A stretch of 64,000 nt of DNA, taken from positions 2,073,828-2,137,827 of the forward strand of contig NC_134903.1 of NCBI RefSeq assembly GCF_041734735.1. The letters run 5' to 3'. Position 1 is the first letter of the stretch. The number at the start of each line of letters is the position of its first letter. Shown here piece after piece: positions 25,399-31,803 of the stretch. The notes below the pieces were generated by a model. That model saw nothing but the letters and a program-made list of their open reading frames with translations, did no database searches and was not told where the DNA came from. The position numbers and the translations under genes were made by a program. This DNA is from Babylonia areolata. Lineage: Eukaryota > Mollusca > Gastropoda > Neogastropoda > Buccinidae.

Positions 25399-25584
25399 TT
25401 ACATCCACACATACATGTCCAAAACAACAAACCAAGCACAGTTTTTTGTCATCACCTTGAAATCCTGAGGAAAAGCGACAGCATAGAAAGCATATCTAAA
25501 GCCCCGGTTTCCCGCTCCAATCAGAACACAGGTCACAGGTTTTGCTGTCCCTTCTCCCCCTTCCTTTCTTTTGTCTGCCGACAT
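4679..25584 (-). CDS. Gfo/Idh/MocA-family NAD(P)-dependent oxidoreductase, complete, 12 coding exons
   Basis: Coding exons on the minus strand, in order: 25456-25584, 24505-24589, 22685-22758, 21850-21909, 20212-20376, 18751-18939, 16313-16405, 15294-15422, 12435-12536, 8276-8342, 7496-7599, 4679-4807. All introns are GT-AG, the phases match at every junction, and the sum is 441 codons plus a stop. The N-terminal Rossmann motif VLIGAGNRG lies near residues 20-28. LLEKPMA, with the family's conserved lysine, lies near 110-116. HVMRY is near 140-144, HSYVRGNW near 179-186, [11 protein letters not shown] near 196-206 and a cysteine pattern RCLDC...CPYSA at 241-255. GPYGRCVY is at 291-298. The length is normal for the family. 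Members reduce or oxidise sugars, inositols or related compounds with NAD(P). I cannot name the substrate. A splice acceptor (CTTCCAG) lies 20 bases before the ATG, so a noncoding first exon probably lies further upstream. Confidence 0.93.
5235..6480. repeat. Compound minisatellite with internal (CA)n, about 19 units
   Basis: Each unit carries ATGTAATCTCATACTGTTCA, AAGAGCTTTTACATGACTG and TATTCA, followed by a (CA)n run of 4 to about 27 dinucleotides. It lies in the last intron of the oxidoreductase gene. Unit cores are very similar, while CA lengths vary widely. Confidence 0.93.
6563..6975 (-). mobile_element. tRNA-headed SINE (family A2)
   Basis: Read on the minus strand, the head at 6975 has a pol III A-box-like GTGGCCGAATGGTTAAGACG and a B box GTGGGTTCGAATCC (near 6895-6910). 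A long conserved tail follows, ending in a CAGTTTC-type stretch near 6565. Related fragments occur at 8033, 9230, 18362, 20394 and 22775. Confidence 0.82.
7496..7599 (-). CDS. Oxidoreductase exon 11
   Basis: It completes an arginine codon, then encodes [20 protein letters not shown] and [14 protein letters not shown], residues 365-399. HSGADYGLM corresponds to the family's GHGGGDygLm. Acceptor TTGCACAG, donor GTAAGA, phase 0. Confidence 0.92.
7931..8028. repeat. (AC)n microsatellite
   Basis: Nearly pure AC runs with short interruptions, lying between exons 10 and 11 of the oxidoreductase gene. Confidence 0.95.
8033..8260 (+). mobile_element. Two tandem fragments of a SINE tail
   Basis: GCACGTTGGGTTACGCTGCT and GCGCGTTGGGTTACGCTGCT start two copies at about 8033 and 8152. 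Each runs through CAGGCATCTGC...GTATATGG...GACGCCTC, the inverse of the tail of the SINE at 6563-6975. The second ends 15 bases from exon 10. Confidence 0.75.
8276..8342 (-). CDS. Oxidoreductase exon 10
   Basis: It encodes [20 protein letters not shown] then NT, residues 343-364, leaving in phase 1 at donor GTAAGT. Acceptor TGTTTCAG. A SINE-tail fragment ends about 15 bases beyond the donor. Confidence 0.91.
8365..8610 (+). mobile_element. SINE family A fragment (tail only)
   Basis: The tail signature GTAGCATGCACTCACTACAC, GTAAAAGAACTCATGGCAAC and TGTCCCTGGCAAAA is present without a clear tRNA-like head. It lies in the intron before exon 10. Confidence 0.7.
8990..9113. repeat. (CA)n and (CTCA)n microsatellite
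   Basis: Alternating CACTCACT and (CA)n blocks, the whole repeated about twice. Confidence 0.93.
9230..9420 (-). mobile_element. SINE family A2, body joined to an expanded head
   Basis: The body GACAACACTCTTGATACTAT...GATGCTCAGTTTGATTTTCC...GGGAGAAAGG matches the SINE at 6563-6975. Its tRNA-like head, which begins near 9390, runs directly into the 61-bp tandem array. Confidence 0.78.
9395..11600 (-). repeat. 61-bp minisatellite grown from a SINE tRNA-like head, about 19 copies
   Basis: The unit on the plus strand runs GAACCCACACTCTCACAGAT, ACTGTGTTGGTAGATAAACC, TCTTAAACATTCTGCTACCT. Its complement holds A-box-like TAGCAGAATGTTTAAGAGG and B-box-like GTGGGTTCAAGG. The array covers 9395-9988 and 11047-11600 and is interrupted by a piggyBac-like element in a TTAA of one unit. 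Units differ by a few substitutions and one short deletion. Confidence 0.9.
9993..11042 (+). mobile_element. piggyBac-like DNA transposon, internally reduced
   Basis: The element lies between duplicated TTAA (9989-9992 and 11043-11046). Its ends are inverted: left CTCACTCGCTGCCA, right (complement) CTCACTCCATGCCA. Removing it restores a normal 61-bp repeat unit. Two perfect palindromes GTCCGCATATGCGGAC lie just inside the left end (10009-10024 and 10053-10068). From 10254 an open stretch encodes [20 protein letters not shown] then DALEMIQ, an acidic N-terminus of the kind seen in piggyBac transposases. It meets a TAA near 10383, after which the same acidic character continues to about 10550. 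The catalytic DDD domain is missing, so the copy is non-autonomous. Confidence 0.82.
11600..11790 (+). mobile_element. SINE family B fragment
   Basis: GTTAAAGATCCCTGTAGTCA and GAGTATGGCTGCCTCGGTA match the body of the SINE family at 21058 and 58890 (TTAAAGATCC, GAGTACGGCTGCC). The tRNA-like head is absent. Confidence 0.65.
12050..12420 (+). mobile_element. SINE family A copy
   Basis: B-box-like CTGGTTCGAATCATGG at about 12069 is followed by the family A tail: TTGAGTGGTGGTCAGGATGC, GCAGCATGCACTTAGTGCAC, GTTCCTGGCAAAATTCTG, and CTCCCTGGCGAGAGC. It ends in an A-rich AAATAC stretch. Confidence 0.8.
12435..12536 (-). CDS. Oxidoreductase exon 9
   Basis: It encodes residues 309-342, [20 protein letters not shown] then REVRIYGTK. 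This is a typical beta-sheet segment of the C-terminal domain (the family's GttG-type step follows in the next exon). Acceptor TTGTGAAG is weak, with a short pyrimidine tract. Donor GTTAGT, phase 0. Confidence 0.91.
12620..12765. repeat. (GT)n and GTGCATGT-rich microsatellite
   Basis: A pure GT run is followed by interrupted TGTGCATG sequence, about 80 bases upstream (on the minus strand) of exon 9's acceptor. Confidence 0.9.
13150..14085. repeat. CA-rich minisatellite with core AGATACTAACATACAC
   Basis: About 25 units of the core CAGATACTAACATACACACA alternate with CACTTACACA or CTCACATGCACA and (CA)n runs, within intron 8 of the oxidoreductase gene. Confidence 0.93.
14650..15290. repeat. 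CA-rich minisatellite abutting exon 8 donor
   Basis: Units of about 70 bases contain ATGTTTACAAACACAACACA and (CA)n with ACATATGCACAC. The array begins within a few bases of the 5' splice site of exon 8 (15293 on the minus strand). The long His/Thr-rich open frames across it are repeat by-products. Confidence 0.93.
15294..15422 (-). CDS. Oxidoreductase exon 8
   Basis: It encodes residues 266-308, [10 protein letters not shown] to SDNDVMSQQ, with GPYGRCVY. The acceptor is GTGCAG without a pyrimidine tract, because a GGT/GAT repeat lies directly upstream, in frame. Donor GTATGC is followed at once by (GT)n. Confidence 0.9.
15425..15790 (-). repeat. (GGT/GAT)n tract directly upstream of exon 8
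   Basis: On the minus strand the sequence is (GGT)n broken by GATGTCAACAATGACGGCAG-like units and GAT/GAC runs. It is open and in frame with exon 8, and would encode a Gly/Asp/Asn/Ser-rich stretch. It occupies the place where a branch point and pyrimidine tract are expected. Confidence 0.85.
16313..16405 (-). CDS. Oxidoreductase exon 7 (cysteine-rich)
   Basis: It encodes residues 235-265, [11 protein letters not shown]...CPYSAKRLY, resembling the RCldgC...CPYsA segment of bacterial relatives. Acceptor GTCTGCAG, donor GTAGCC, phase 0. Confidence 0.91.
16575..18295 (-). repeat. 30-bp minisatellite, about 57 copies
   Basis: The unit CAGACAGCCAATCAACATCA plus ACCAACACAT repeats with few substitutions and almost no length change, except one 2-3 base shortening near 16860 and one near 17218. 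A period of 30 keeps several frames open, giving frames of up to 483 codons with no other coding support. It lies between exons 6 and 7. Confidence 0.97.
18362..18486 (-). mobile_element. SINE tail fragment
   Basis: GTTACTCAAGGAGATGTCAC, CATCTGCTAAGCAGATGACG and AACCCAACACGC match the tail of the SINE at 6563-6975. No head is present. Confidence 0.7.
18751..18939 (-). CDS. Oxidoreductase exon 6 (catalytic KxCCHD region)
   Basis: It encodes residues 172-234, with HSYVRGNW, then [16 protein letters not shown] and [12 protein letters not shown]. The lysine and His-Asp pair match the family's active-site helix. Acceptor TTGTCCAG, donor GTTAGA, phase 0. Confidence 0.93.
18990..19860. repeat. 24-28 bp minisatellite, about 32 copies
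   Basis: The core GTGTAAAGGTATTGACACTA plus TACA varies considerably in the right half, where it becomes TTGACATTGTACATTATGTA. The array ends about 50 bases upstream of exon 6's acceptor. Confidence 0.93.
19952..20125. repeat. (CA)n and (AAT/AAC)n microsatellites
   Basis: A pure (CA)n run at 19952-20000 is followed by (AAC/AAT)n at 20038-20122. Confidence 0.93.
20212..20376 (-). CDS. Oxidoreductase exon 5
   Basis: It encodes residues 117-171, starting VSEDDCREI and including [10 protein letters not shown] and GEIGQVVNI. This is the end of the Rossmann domain and entry to the substrate domain. Acceptor TTTTCAG, donor GTCAGT, phase 0. Confidence 0.92.
20394..20600 (-). mobile_element. Two SINE tail fragments
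   Basis: CAGTTTCAGTTTCTCAAGGA and GTTTCAGTTTCCCAAAGAGG each begin a short copy of the same tail (20394 and 20540). Between them is a partial duplicate of exon 5 sequence: CATCACTGCTCTTACAAGTC at about 20473 resembles 20326-20350. Confidence 0.6.
21058..21385 (+). mobile_element. SINE family B copy
   Basis: The tRNA-like head has A box GCTGAGTGGTTAAAGCAC and B box GGGTTTGAATCCTGG (21062-21120). The body contains GACCTGCTAGTGCCTGAACC, TTAAAGATCC and GAGTACGGCTGCC. It meets an oppositely oriented family A SINE tail to tail. Confidence 0.85.
21386..21785 (-). mobile_element. SINE family A copy, nearly complete
   Basis: Head on the minus strand at 21780: TGGCCTAGAGGTAACGCGTC (A box) and GGTTCGAATCACGG (B box). 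The tail includes GCATGCACTTAGCGCACGTA, GTTCCTGGCAAAATTCTG and CTCCCTGGGGAGAGC. It ends 64 bases short of exon 4. Confidence 0.88.
21850..21909 (-). CDS. Oxidoreductase exon 4 (EKP motif)
   Basis: A 60-base exon encoding residues 97-116, ending LLEKPMA, the signature containing the conserved lysine near the nicotinamide. Acceptor GTTCAG, donor GTAAGA, phase 0 at both ends. Confidence 0.93.
22140..22240. repeat. (GT)n microsatellite
   Basis: GT runs with brief interruptions following a T tract, in intron 3. Confidence 0.92.
22509..22700 (-). repeat. Triplicated exon 3 end plus 5' splice site, about 75-bp units
   Basis: CTCACTTTGTGCAGTCTGTCG occurs at about 22533, 22605 and 22680. On the minus strand each copy reads CGACAGACTGCACAAA followed by the donor GTGAGTGGGGGAGG. 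The units are joined by G-rich (minus strand) spacer of variable length. Only the copy at 22685 joins the rest of exon 3. Confidence 0.9.
22685..22758 (-). CDS. Oxidoreductase exon 3
   Basis: It completes a split serine codon and then encodes [20 protein letters not shown], then RLHK (residues 72-96), matching the family's ADaviiaTpDrlH segment. Acceptor ATTTCAG, donor GTGAGT, phase 0 out. The last 17 bases and the donor are repeated twice more downstream in the intron. Confidence 0.92.
22775..23188 (-). mobile_element. SINE family A2 copy
   Basis: It runs from CAGTTTCAGTTTCAGTTTCT at 22777 to a head at 23188 reading GGCAGCAGAATGGTGAAGATG on the minus strand. A small internal duplication of TTTGTGTACCTATCA lies at 22870-22950. 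Its tail lies only about 17 bases upstream of exon 3's acceptor. Confidence 0.8.
23220..24175. repeat. 47-bp minisatellite, about 20 copies
   Basis: The unit GCAGTCACTACTTTCTGTGC, ACTTAGCAATGGTGTCACTC, ATGAAGT alternates two variant types (ATGAAGT and GTGGAGC), in intron 2 of the oxidoreductase gene. Confidence 0.95.
24245..24300. repeat. Single copy of a unit that is tandemly repeated in EXOSC10
   Basis: ACCCTGACCTGTAAGGTCTG then CTGATCTCAG and GACAGCCC resemble the 55-bp unit at 57838-58497 (CATCCTGACCTGTAAGGTCT, TACCTCAGTGATGG, GACAGCCC). Confidence 0.65.
24316..24480. repeat. (CA)n microsatellites
   Basis: Two CA runs flank a short ACAAGCATGAATGCTTGT palindrome-like stretch at about 24384-24402. 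The second run ends near exon 2's donor. Confidence 0.9.
24505..24589 (-). CDS. Oxidoreductase exon 2
   Basis: It encodes [14 protein letters not shown] and onward to AFQ, residues 44-71, the second strand of the Rossmann fold with its adenosine-contacting aspartate region. The acceptor is CCTTTCAG and the donor GTATGT, leaving in phase 1. Confidence 0.92.
24740..25395. repeat. (GT)n, (CTGT)n, (CT)n and (CA)n microsatellites in intron 1
   Basis: GT runs cover 24755-24945, CTGT/CT/CA cover 25150-25245 and CT/CA cover 25330-25393. The rest of the intron holds nothing recognisable. Confidence 0.9.
25456..25584 (-). CDS. Oxidoreductase exon 1 (start codon, Rossmann loop)
   Basis: It encodes residues 1-43, beginning [10 protein letters not shown] and containing the dinucleotide-binding GAGNRG. 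It ends TTCAAG before donor GTGATG, phase 0. The ATG was chosen because the sequence upstream runs within 20 bases into a pyrimidine-rich acceptor, so no in-frame upstream methionine belongs to the exon. Confidence 0.92.
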
Positions 25585-25809
25585 CTTTCCAAACTTCAGT
25601 AAATCTGGAAGCAAAGAAATGCACTATGACTGCTCGGGAAGAGAAACCATTCGAAATTTGCTTTCCTCTTAAGAGTCAGAATCATGTTACAACTAATGTG
25701 TGTAAACTGTAATTCCTTTTTTTTTTTTTTTTCCCCCTGTAATAGTTGAGAAACAGGCATTATTCTAACTGGACATTTCAAAGGCAATATGAATACTATG
25801 TTTTTACAC

Positions 25810-25975
25810 TTGATAATATTGTGTGCACTGTGCTACAATGCTGGCAGTATTGTTTACACTGTGCTACAATGCTGGCAGTATTGTTTACACTGTGCTACAA
25901 TGCTGGCAGTATTGTTTACACTGTGCTACAATGCTGGCAGTATTGTTTACACTGTGCTACAATGCTAGCAGAGTA
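25810..25975. repeat. 31-bp minisatellite, 5 copies
   Basis: The unit CACTGTGCTACAATGCTGGC plus AGTATTGTTTA is almost identical in all copies. It lies about 230 bases upstream of the oxidoreductase start codon. Confidence 0.93.
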
Positions 25976-26469
25976 TGGCTCACACAAATGGCCTGATGGA
26001 GAATAAAGATGTAAATGTGAAAGGTCAATGCTCTTTGTGAAAGGGTGTGTGAATACTGTTCCAATCCTGACAACATCAGTGTCTCTGACCATCTGTGTCA
26101 TTTTGTGATCATGATACCGCTTTCTCTTTTATCTTAAGCCCTTTGTAGCAATATAAATACATAAATTTCAGAATGTAGAGTTGATATTTTTGGTAAACAT
26201 TAGTAGGCTTTTGGGTTTTTACAAAACTATAAGAATACATTCATGGTCTTTGTACTACATGTAAGTTCCTCCTTCCTCCTGATACACAACTGAAACAACG
26301 GCCATTCTTTCTGATGACCGTGTCACCACTGGTTTGTGCTGGGGATTTTCATATTTCTATAATTCAACCAACTCTGATATAGATTACATGATTTTTGATC
26401 AGTTGACCTCATGCATGAATGTGGTATAATACACACAAAGGAAGTTCAAACATTAACAGGTGTATGCAC

Positions 26470-26605
26470 CTGTATCGTACTGTATTGTAATGTACTGTAT
26501 TGTATCCCGTTGTATTGCCTTGCCTTGCGTTGTGTTGTGTTGTGCTGTGTTGCATTGTGCTGTGCTGTGCTGTGCTGTGCTGTGCTGTGCTGTGTTGTGT
26601 TGTCA
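26470..26605. repeat. (TGCTG/TGTAT)n pentanucleotide repeat
   Basis: TGTAT- and TGTGC-type pentamers grade into pure TGCTG. The complement, CAGCA, is the same class as the larger array at 48866-49232. Confidence 0.9.
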
Positions 26606-27470
26606 TTTTTGGTCAAAACAGATTTCCCTGGGTGAAATTCATGCTCCTCCCTGAGAGCACATCACCACAGTGCAGCATCACCTTTTCGTTTTCTTCTTCT
26701 GTCTGCAACGTGCAAGTGCTTAGTACTTTTACGGTCAAATAAGATTTTTCAACAGGATTTTGCCAACCTTCTTTTTGCTGTGGGTTATTTTACATGCACA
26801 AAGTGCTGCTGTACACAGTCTCGTCTGAATGACCAGGTCCCAGACCACCATTCAAGGTCTATAGTGATTAAAGGTCCCATTGCCTTTCATGGCCATCTGG
26901 GTGGTGAAACCACTGTGTCTTGGACTTGGCACAGAAAGGCAGAACCCCCATCAGTGCAGTGAACCACTGTGTCTTGGACTTGGCACAGGAAGGCAGAACC
27001 CCCATCAGGGCGGTGAAACCACTGTCTCTTGGACTTGGCACAGAAAGGCAGAACCCCCATCAGGGTGGTGAAACCACTGTCTCTTGGACTTGGCACAGAA
27101 AGGCAGAACCCCCATCAGGGTGGTGAAACCACTGTGTCTTGGACTCGGCACAGAAAGGCAGAATCCCATCTTCTCCTTCCACCAGTTTAACTTCACCTGA
27201 CTGATGTTGGGTACCTGTTCACAACCTGGGTGTAGTAAGGAAAATCTGATGTAGAGTGCCTTTCCTAAGGACTGAACACTATGCCGAAATGGCGCCTTGA
27301 ACCTTGATCACTGATGAACAACGGATAAGGTCAACGCTTAACTGATTCTGCCACAATGCCTCTGAAGGTCTAGTGGAGCTGGTTGTAAAAATCCTTGTCA
27401 GCATATGGGACTTGAACTTGTGGATACTTTATCGCTTCCTAGTCACTTGGCCACTGCTCCACACGGCTGT
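26606..27470 (-). mobile_element. SINE family A copy split by a nested SINE
   Basis: The two parts are 26606-26861 (tail with CAGATTTCCCTGGGTGAAAT and GTCTCGTCTGAATGACCAGG) and 27365-27470 (head). They are separated by a second SINE whose flanks are the direct repeat AAGGTCTA (26854-26861 and 27365-27372). Confidence 0.78.
26862..27364 (-). mobile_element. SINE family C, nested, with internal tandem expansion
   Basis: On the minus strand the head reads TGTGGCAGAATCAGTTAAGC, with a B box CAAGGTTCAAGGCGCC. The body is ATTTCGGCATAGTGTTCAGT, CCTTAGGAAAGGCACTCTAC. Its 3' part holds five copies of a 53-bp unit (26893-27165) built on ACCACTGTCTCTTGGACTTG and GGCAGAACCCCCATCA. Confidence 0.8.
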
Positions 27471-27479
27471 TGATTCAGA

Positions 27480-29013
27480 CTATCATTCCCTTCCTTCTTT
27501 GAAATGAATCTAACTTCTAAGCTATCTTTTCCCTCTCCCTCTAAATATGATCAATCAAAAAGTGTAACTGTAAGTGTAATTCAGTATTTCTCTACTTTGA
27601 ATCAACAGGTTAATTACGGAGAAAATAAACCATCAATCAAGTATAGTAGCTTTAAGGCAAAGTGTATACTGTTAATGAATATGCCATTATCATATGGTTT
27701 CTAAAAGTATATGAGTTTTCATTACAGTACCCTCATGGACAGTATAATATAACTGTGAAAATGTGAAAATATTAAGTACTAACAGCATGTACGCATCGTC
27801 ACATCTTTAAAATGGAATATCTTCAGAACCAATCAAGATATTCACTTACTCTTTTTTTTTGTTTTTCTTATATTGTCATGTTGTTTGCCAAAAATCACAT
27901 TTCAGTCCTTGTAATGAACATTTAAATTTTCACTGCCACCACCTACTGTTATTCAATAATTCACCACTTACAATCAACAGCTGATTACAGAAAATGATTC
28001 CATCAATCGAGTATGTTTTAAGGCAAAGTGTAGACTGTAATTCAATATTTCACCAATCAGGATCAACAGGTTAATTATGGAAAAAGAAAACCATGAATCA
28101 AGTATCATTGTTAACTTTTGGGGTGAAGGTTGACCATCTATAGCTCTTTAGTTAAAAGTATGACAGAATTGGTGATAAACTGGGTCAAGAGTTCCTGGGC
28201 TGGGGTTCATGTCAGTATGGAAAGGGAACACAACTGTTGTCTCCCTTGTCGAATTTGTAGGTCATGACAACAACTAATGAACCTCTCCCCCGATCTCAGT
28301 CAACATCCTCACCTTAGTTTTACTGTCAAGGAGGCAACAAAAAAGGCAAACATGAATGCTAGACATAGCACATCTCCCACAAAATGCTGCAGAAATAAAA
28401 TAACAAAATTTTTAACTCATAATGAAATAAATAAATACATAAACCAAACTGATCAATGAAATAATAAAACAAAAAATTAAAACATACACTGAATGCAATT
28501 AAGAAAATTAAAATAAAATAAAAATGGTCAGTGTTTATCAAACTTATACACACACACAACCACCAGCAGCCCCCACCCCACCCCACCCACACACACATAA
28601 ACACACACACGCACACACGCACACACACACACACACACACACAGCCAGTTTTGGGACTTGTCCACACCTCCGCCACTTCTAAGTTTTGAGTGAAAAACTT
28701 TACATAACTACAAGCAAAGCATACTGCAGTAAGACCTAAAAACTTTACATAATCATAAACACATCATATTACAGTATGACCTAAAAACTTTTCATCGTGA
28801 TATAAACTTATTATACTGCACAACTGTACATTCAGACTACTGGAGTCAACATGACCCCACCCGCACTCCATCCTCCTTCATCTCTCACACACAATTAACT
28901 GGGTCATTTCCAAAGATGTAGGTCTTCCATCTAGCTCGGCAAACAACCTAGCCATCACAGATTGACATAAACTTACAGTTGGGCCACCATGCAGCAAAGT
29001 GACAACTGTGTAA
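27480..29013. other. AT-rich intergenic stretch
   Basis: There is a diverged direct repeat: AATCAACAGGTTAATTACGG at about 27600 and GGATCAACAGGTTAATTATG at about 28060, each followed by a similar AAACCATCAATCAAGTAT. A CA/CCCA microsatellite lies at 28545-28645. No gene is recognised. Confidence 0.5.
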
Positions 29014-29264
29014 CCCATTGTGACATTTGAATTACTTCCCTTATGCATGTTATCATTGTTTATCTAGAAATATGATTGTATTTTGAACACTTTGTGCATT
29101 TTTTTCCAAATGCTGGGCACTTTCTTTTTGCATGTGTGTATCCACATCTTGTGCATTTGATTTCTTTATCATCTTTTTCCTTTGCTTTGTCATGTTGCTT
29201 TTTGTCTTTGCAATCTCAACATGAGTCTCTGTATTCTGGTCCACGAATGTGGGCGTGGGTTCGT

Positions 29265-29282
29265 ATCCCACTTCTGACACCA
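29265..29282 (-). other. Primer-binding site of the Ty3/gypsy fossil
   Basis: TGGTGTCAGAAGTGGGAT on the minus strand lies immediately after the inverted LTR. It is complementary to the CCA-terminated 3' end of a leucine tRNA. Confidence 0.75.
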
Positions 29283-29506
29283 TGTTGTGTTTCTTTCATT
29301 GTATCAATATATACACATAAGAAACTAAATGTGGATTAACAAGATCTATTTATTGAAGAGAACGTTAAGTTGCCATCTTTCAGTCTAGTCCCCAACCAAT
29401 CATATTTCTAGATAAACAATGATAACATGCATAAGGGAAGTAATTCAAATGTCACATCTCCCTTCTTCAGTATAATGTTCATTAAATCTACAGAATACAG
29501 AGACTC

Positions 29507-31081
29507 ATGTTGAGATTGCAAAGATATGATTTAGACATAACATACAGACCTGGAAAAGAAATGTATGTTGCAGACACACTGTCAAGAGCAACAGCAACAG
29601 AGTCACAGTATCAAACAAAAAAGTCAGAGGAAGAGGAAATTCTCAGAATACATGTAAACACACTTTTGGAAAATATAAAAGTGAAAGATTACAAACTGGA
29701 AGAAATGAGACAAGAAACAAACAAAGATCCTGAATTTGTCATGCTCAAAGAACAAATATACAAAGGATGGGCTGCAAATAAAATAAATATACCAGCAGAA
29801 ATCAGACAGTACTTTCAGTACAATGAAGAACTAACTGTCATTGATGGTCTAATTTTCAAGGCAAACAGAATCCTAATTCCAAAATCAATGCAGTCAGAAA
29901 TGCTTGAAAGGATTCATGAGGGCCATTTAGGCATAGAGAAATGTAAAAACAGAGCAAGAAGAAACATGTTTTGGCCAGGCATGAATAAACAAATTGAAAA
30001 CATTGTCACAACGTGTGCAACATGCATAAAGTACAGAAACAAACAACAAAAAGAACCTTTGCTGAATCATGATATACCAGAAAAGCCATGGCAAAAAGTA
30101 GGAACAGATCTGTTCACTTGGGAAGGACATGATTATTTGCTTATTGCAGATTATCATTCAAAATTCATTGAATTTGCACTACTTCCAGACACAAAAAGCA
30201 AAACTGTCATTACATACATGAAATCCATATTCAGCAGACAAGGCATACCTGAAGAAGTAGTCTCAGACAATGGTCCACAGTATACAAGTGAGGAGTTTCA
30301 CATGTTTGCACAAAAATGGGAATTCAAACATGTTACATCTAGTCCCAAATATCCTCAATCAAATGGATTTGCAGAAAGAATGGTACAAACACTAAAAAAA
30401 TTGTTCAAAAAGGCTAGGGACAGTGGACAAGATGTGTATCTGGCAGTACTGAACTACAGATCCACACCAATAAACAGTACACTTCCATCGCCAGCAGAGA
30501 TACTCATGAACAGAACACTCAGAACAAGACTCAGTGTTCCAACAAAGCAACACAAAAGGAAAAAATCAAACAAAGTCAAGAAAGAGTTGAAAGAAAAACA
30601 AAAGAAACAAAAAGACTACTATGACAAAGGAGCAAAGGAGTTATCAAAACTCAAACCAGATGATAAAGTCTATGTGAATGACAATGGTTGGATACCAGGA
30701 AGAGTTGTAAAAGCAGCAAAAACACCCAGATCATATTATGTTCAAACAGAGAAAAGTACATTGAGAAGAAACAGAAGAGATCTGATAAAGGTAAATGAGA
30801 AAATGAGTATGAACCCAGACAACTCCAAACAAAAGACAATGTCAACCACACATGAAAGCACACAAAAGAATAGCTCACAAACAAAACATGACAAATACTA
30901 TACTCATTTAGAAGAAAGTGATAGTGACAATGATGATGACAGAAACAATCGATTTGTTCCCCAGCAAACAGACAAAACATGTGAAGAAAATTCACCAGAA
31001 AAGCAAGACACCAGACACAAAACAACAAAGAGTGGTAGAAATGTGAAAATGCCTGCAAGACTGAATGATTATTTTCTTTAA
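29507..31081 (+). CDS. Ty3/gypsy pol 3' portion: end of RNase H, integrase
   Basis: A 524-codon open stretch belonging to the fossil element. It starts in the last part of RNase H (YRPGKEMYVADTLSRA). It then carries the HHCC zinc finger of integrase (HEGHLGIEKC...CATC), the catalytic core (VGTDLF, VSDNGPQYTS, GFAERM) and a basic, Lys-rich C-terminal region with WIPGRVV and RRNRRDL. The upstream gag, protease and reverse transcriptase are not present in this orientation, so it is a partial pol and not a host gene. Confidence 0.88.
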   Translation: MLRLQRYDLDITYRPGKEMYVADTLSRATATESQYQTKKSEEEEILRIHVNTLLENIKVKDYKLEEMRQETNKDPEFVMLKEQIYKGWAANKINIPAEIRQYFQYNEELTVIDGLIFKANRILIPKSMQSEMLERIHEGHLGIEKCKNRARRNMFWPGMNKQIENIVTTCATCIKYRNKQQKEPLLNHDIPEKPWQKVGTDLFTWEGHDYLLIADYHSKFIEFALLPDTKSKTVITYMKSIFSRQGIPEEVVSDNGPQYTSEEFHMFAQKWEFKHVTSSPKYPQSNGFAERMVQTLKKLFKKARDSGQDVYLAVLNYRSTPINSTLPSPAEILMNRTLRTRLSVPTKQHKRKKSNKVKKELKEKQKKQKDYYDKGAKELSKLKPDDKVYVNDNGWIPGRVVKAAKTPRSYYVQTEKSTLRRNRRDLIKVNEKMSMNPDNSKQKTMSTTHESTQKNSSQTKHDKYYTHLEESDSDNDDDRNNRFVPQQTDKTCEENSPEKQDTRHKTTKSGRNVKMPARLNDYFL

Positions 31082-31399
31082 CAAGAAGTGGTGGTAAAAA
31101 TGTGAGAGTGCCTGACAGTGACAGAATGAATGATTTTTTAAATTTTTATTTGGAGTACAGTATAAATTCTTTGGTTTCTGTTCAAGATCCAAATATTTAT
31201 TATCATCCGATATTTTACTGTGTTTAAAAAAAAAAAAAAAAAAAAAAAAAGGAAAGCAAAGCAATATCAAATGTATGTCATTATAAAAATTGCCATTTCA
31301 GCAATACCTTATAAAAGAATAATGAATGTTATAATAGTTCAAAATTTATTCATAAGCATAGTAGAAATGTTTATATTAATTTGTTCAAAAGTATAAAAA

Positions 31400-31624
31400 G
31401 AATGGAGATGTGACATTGATGAACATTATACTGAAGAATGGAGATGTGACATTGATGATCATTATATTGAAGAATGGATATGTGACATTGATGAACATTA
31501 TACTGAAGAATGGAGATGTGAAATTGATGAACATTATACTGAAGAATGGAAATGTGACATTGATGAACATTATACTGAAGAAGGGAGATGTAGATTTAAT
31601 GAACATTATACTGAAGAAGGGAGA
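31400..31624 (+). repeat. 35-36 bp minisatellite in the 3' noncoding part of the retrotransposon, 6 copies
   Basis: The unit TGACATTGATGAACATTATA plus CTGAAGAATGGAGATG ends each time in a purine-rich block. The last block is the functional-looking polypurine tract next to the 3' LTR. Confidence 0.88.
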
Positions 31625-31803
31625 TGTGACATTTGAATTACTTCCCTTATGCATGTTATCATTGTTTATCTAGAAATATGATTGGTTGGGGACTAGACTG
31701 AAAGATGGCAACTTAACGTTCTCTTCAATAAATAGATCTTGTTAATCCACATTTAGTTTCTTATGTGTATATATTGATACAATGAAAGAAACACAACACC
31801 CAT

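Larger units (their letters stand above)
29019..31798 (+). mobile_element. Ty3/gypsy LTR retrotransposon, rearranged fossil
   Basis: It is flanked by the 5-bp target duplication CCCAT (29014-29018 and 31799-31803). The 3' LTR is 31625-31798 (TG...CA, 174 bp), preceded by a polypurine tract at 31612-31624. The left end is only the first 60 bases of an LTR. An inverted block follows (29079-29489) carrying a gag zinc-knuckle segment, a primer-binding site complementary to a tRNA-Leu 3' end, a full LTR (29283-29456) and a polypurine-tract segment. The plus-strand pol region follows. The two full LTRs look identical by eye, so the insertion is young. The element is broken, with about three rearrangement points. 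Confidence 0.9.

Noticed and set aside
29053-29283. Minus-strand frame as a separate host gene
   Set aside because: It lies in the inverted gag and leader part of the Ty3/gypsy fossil.
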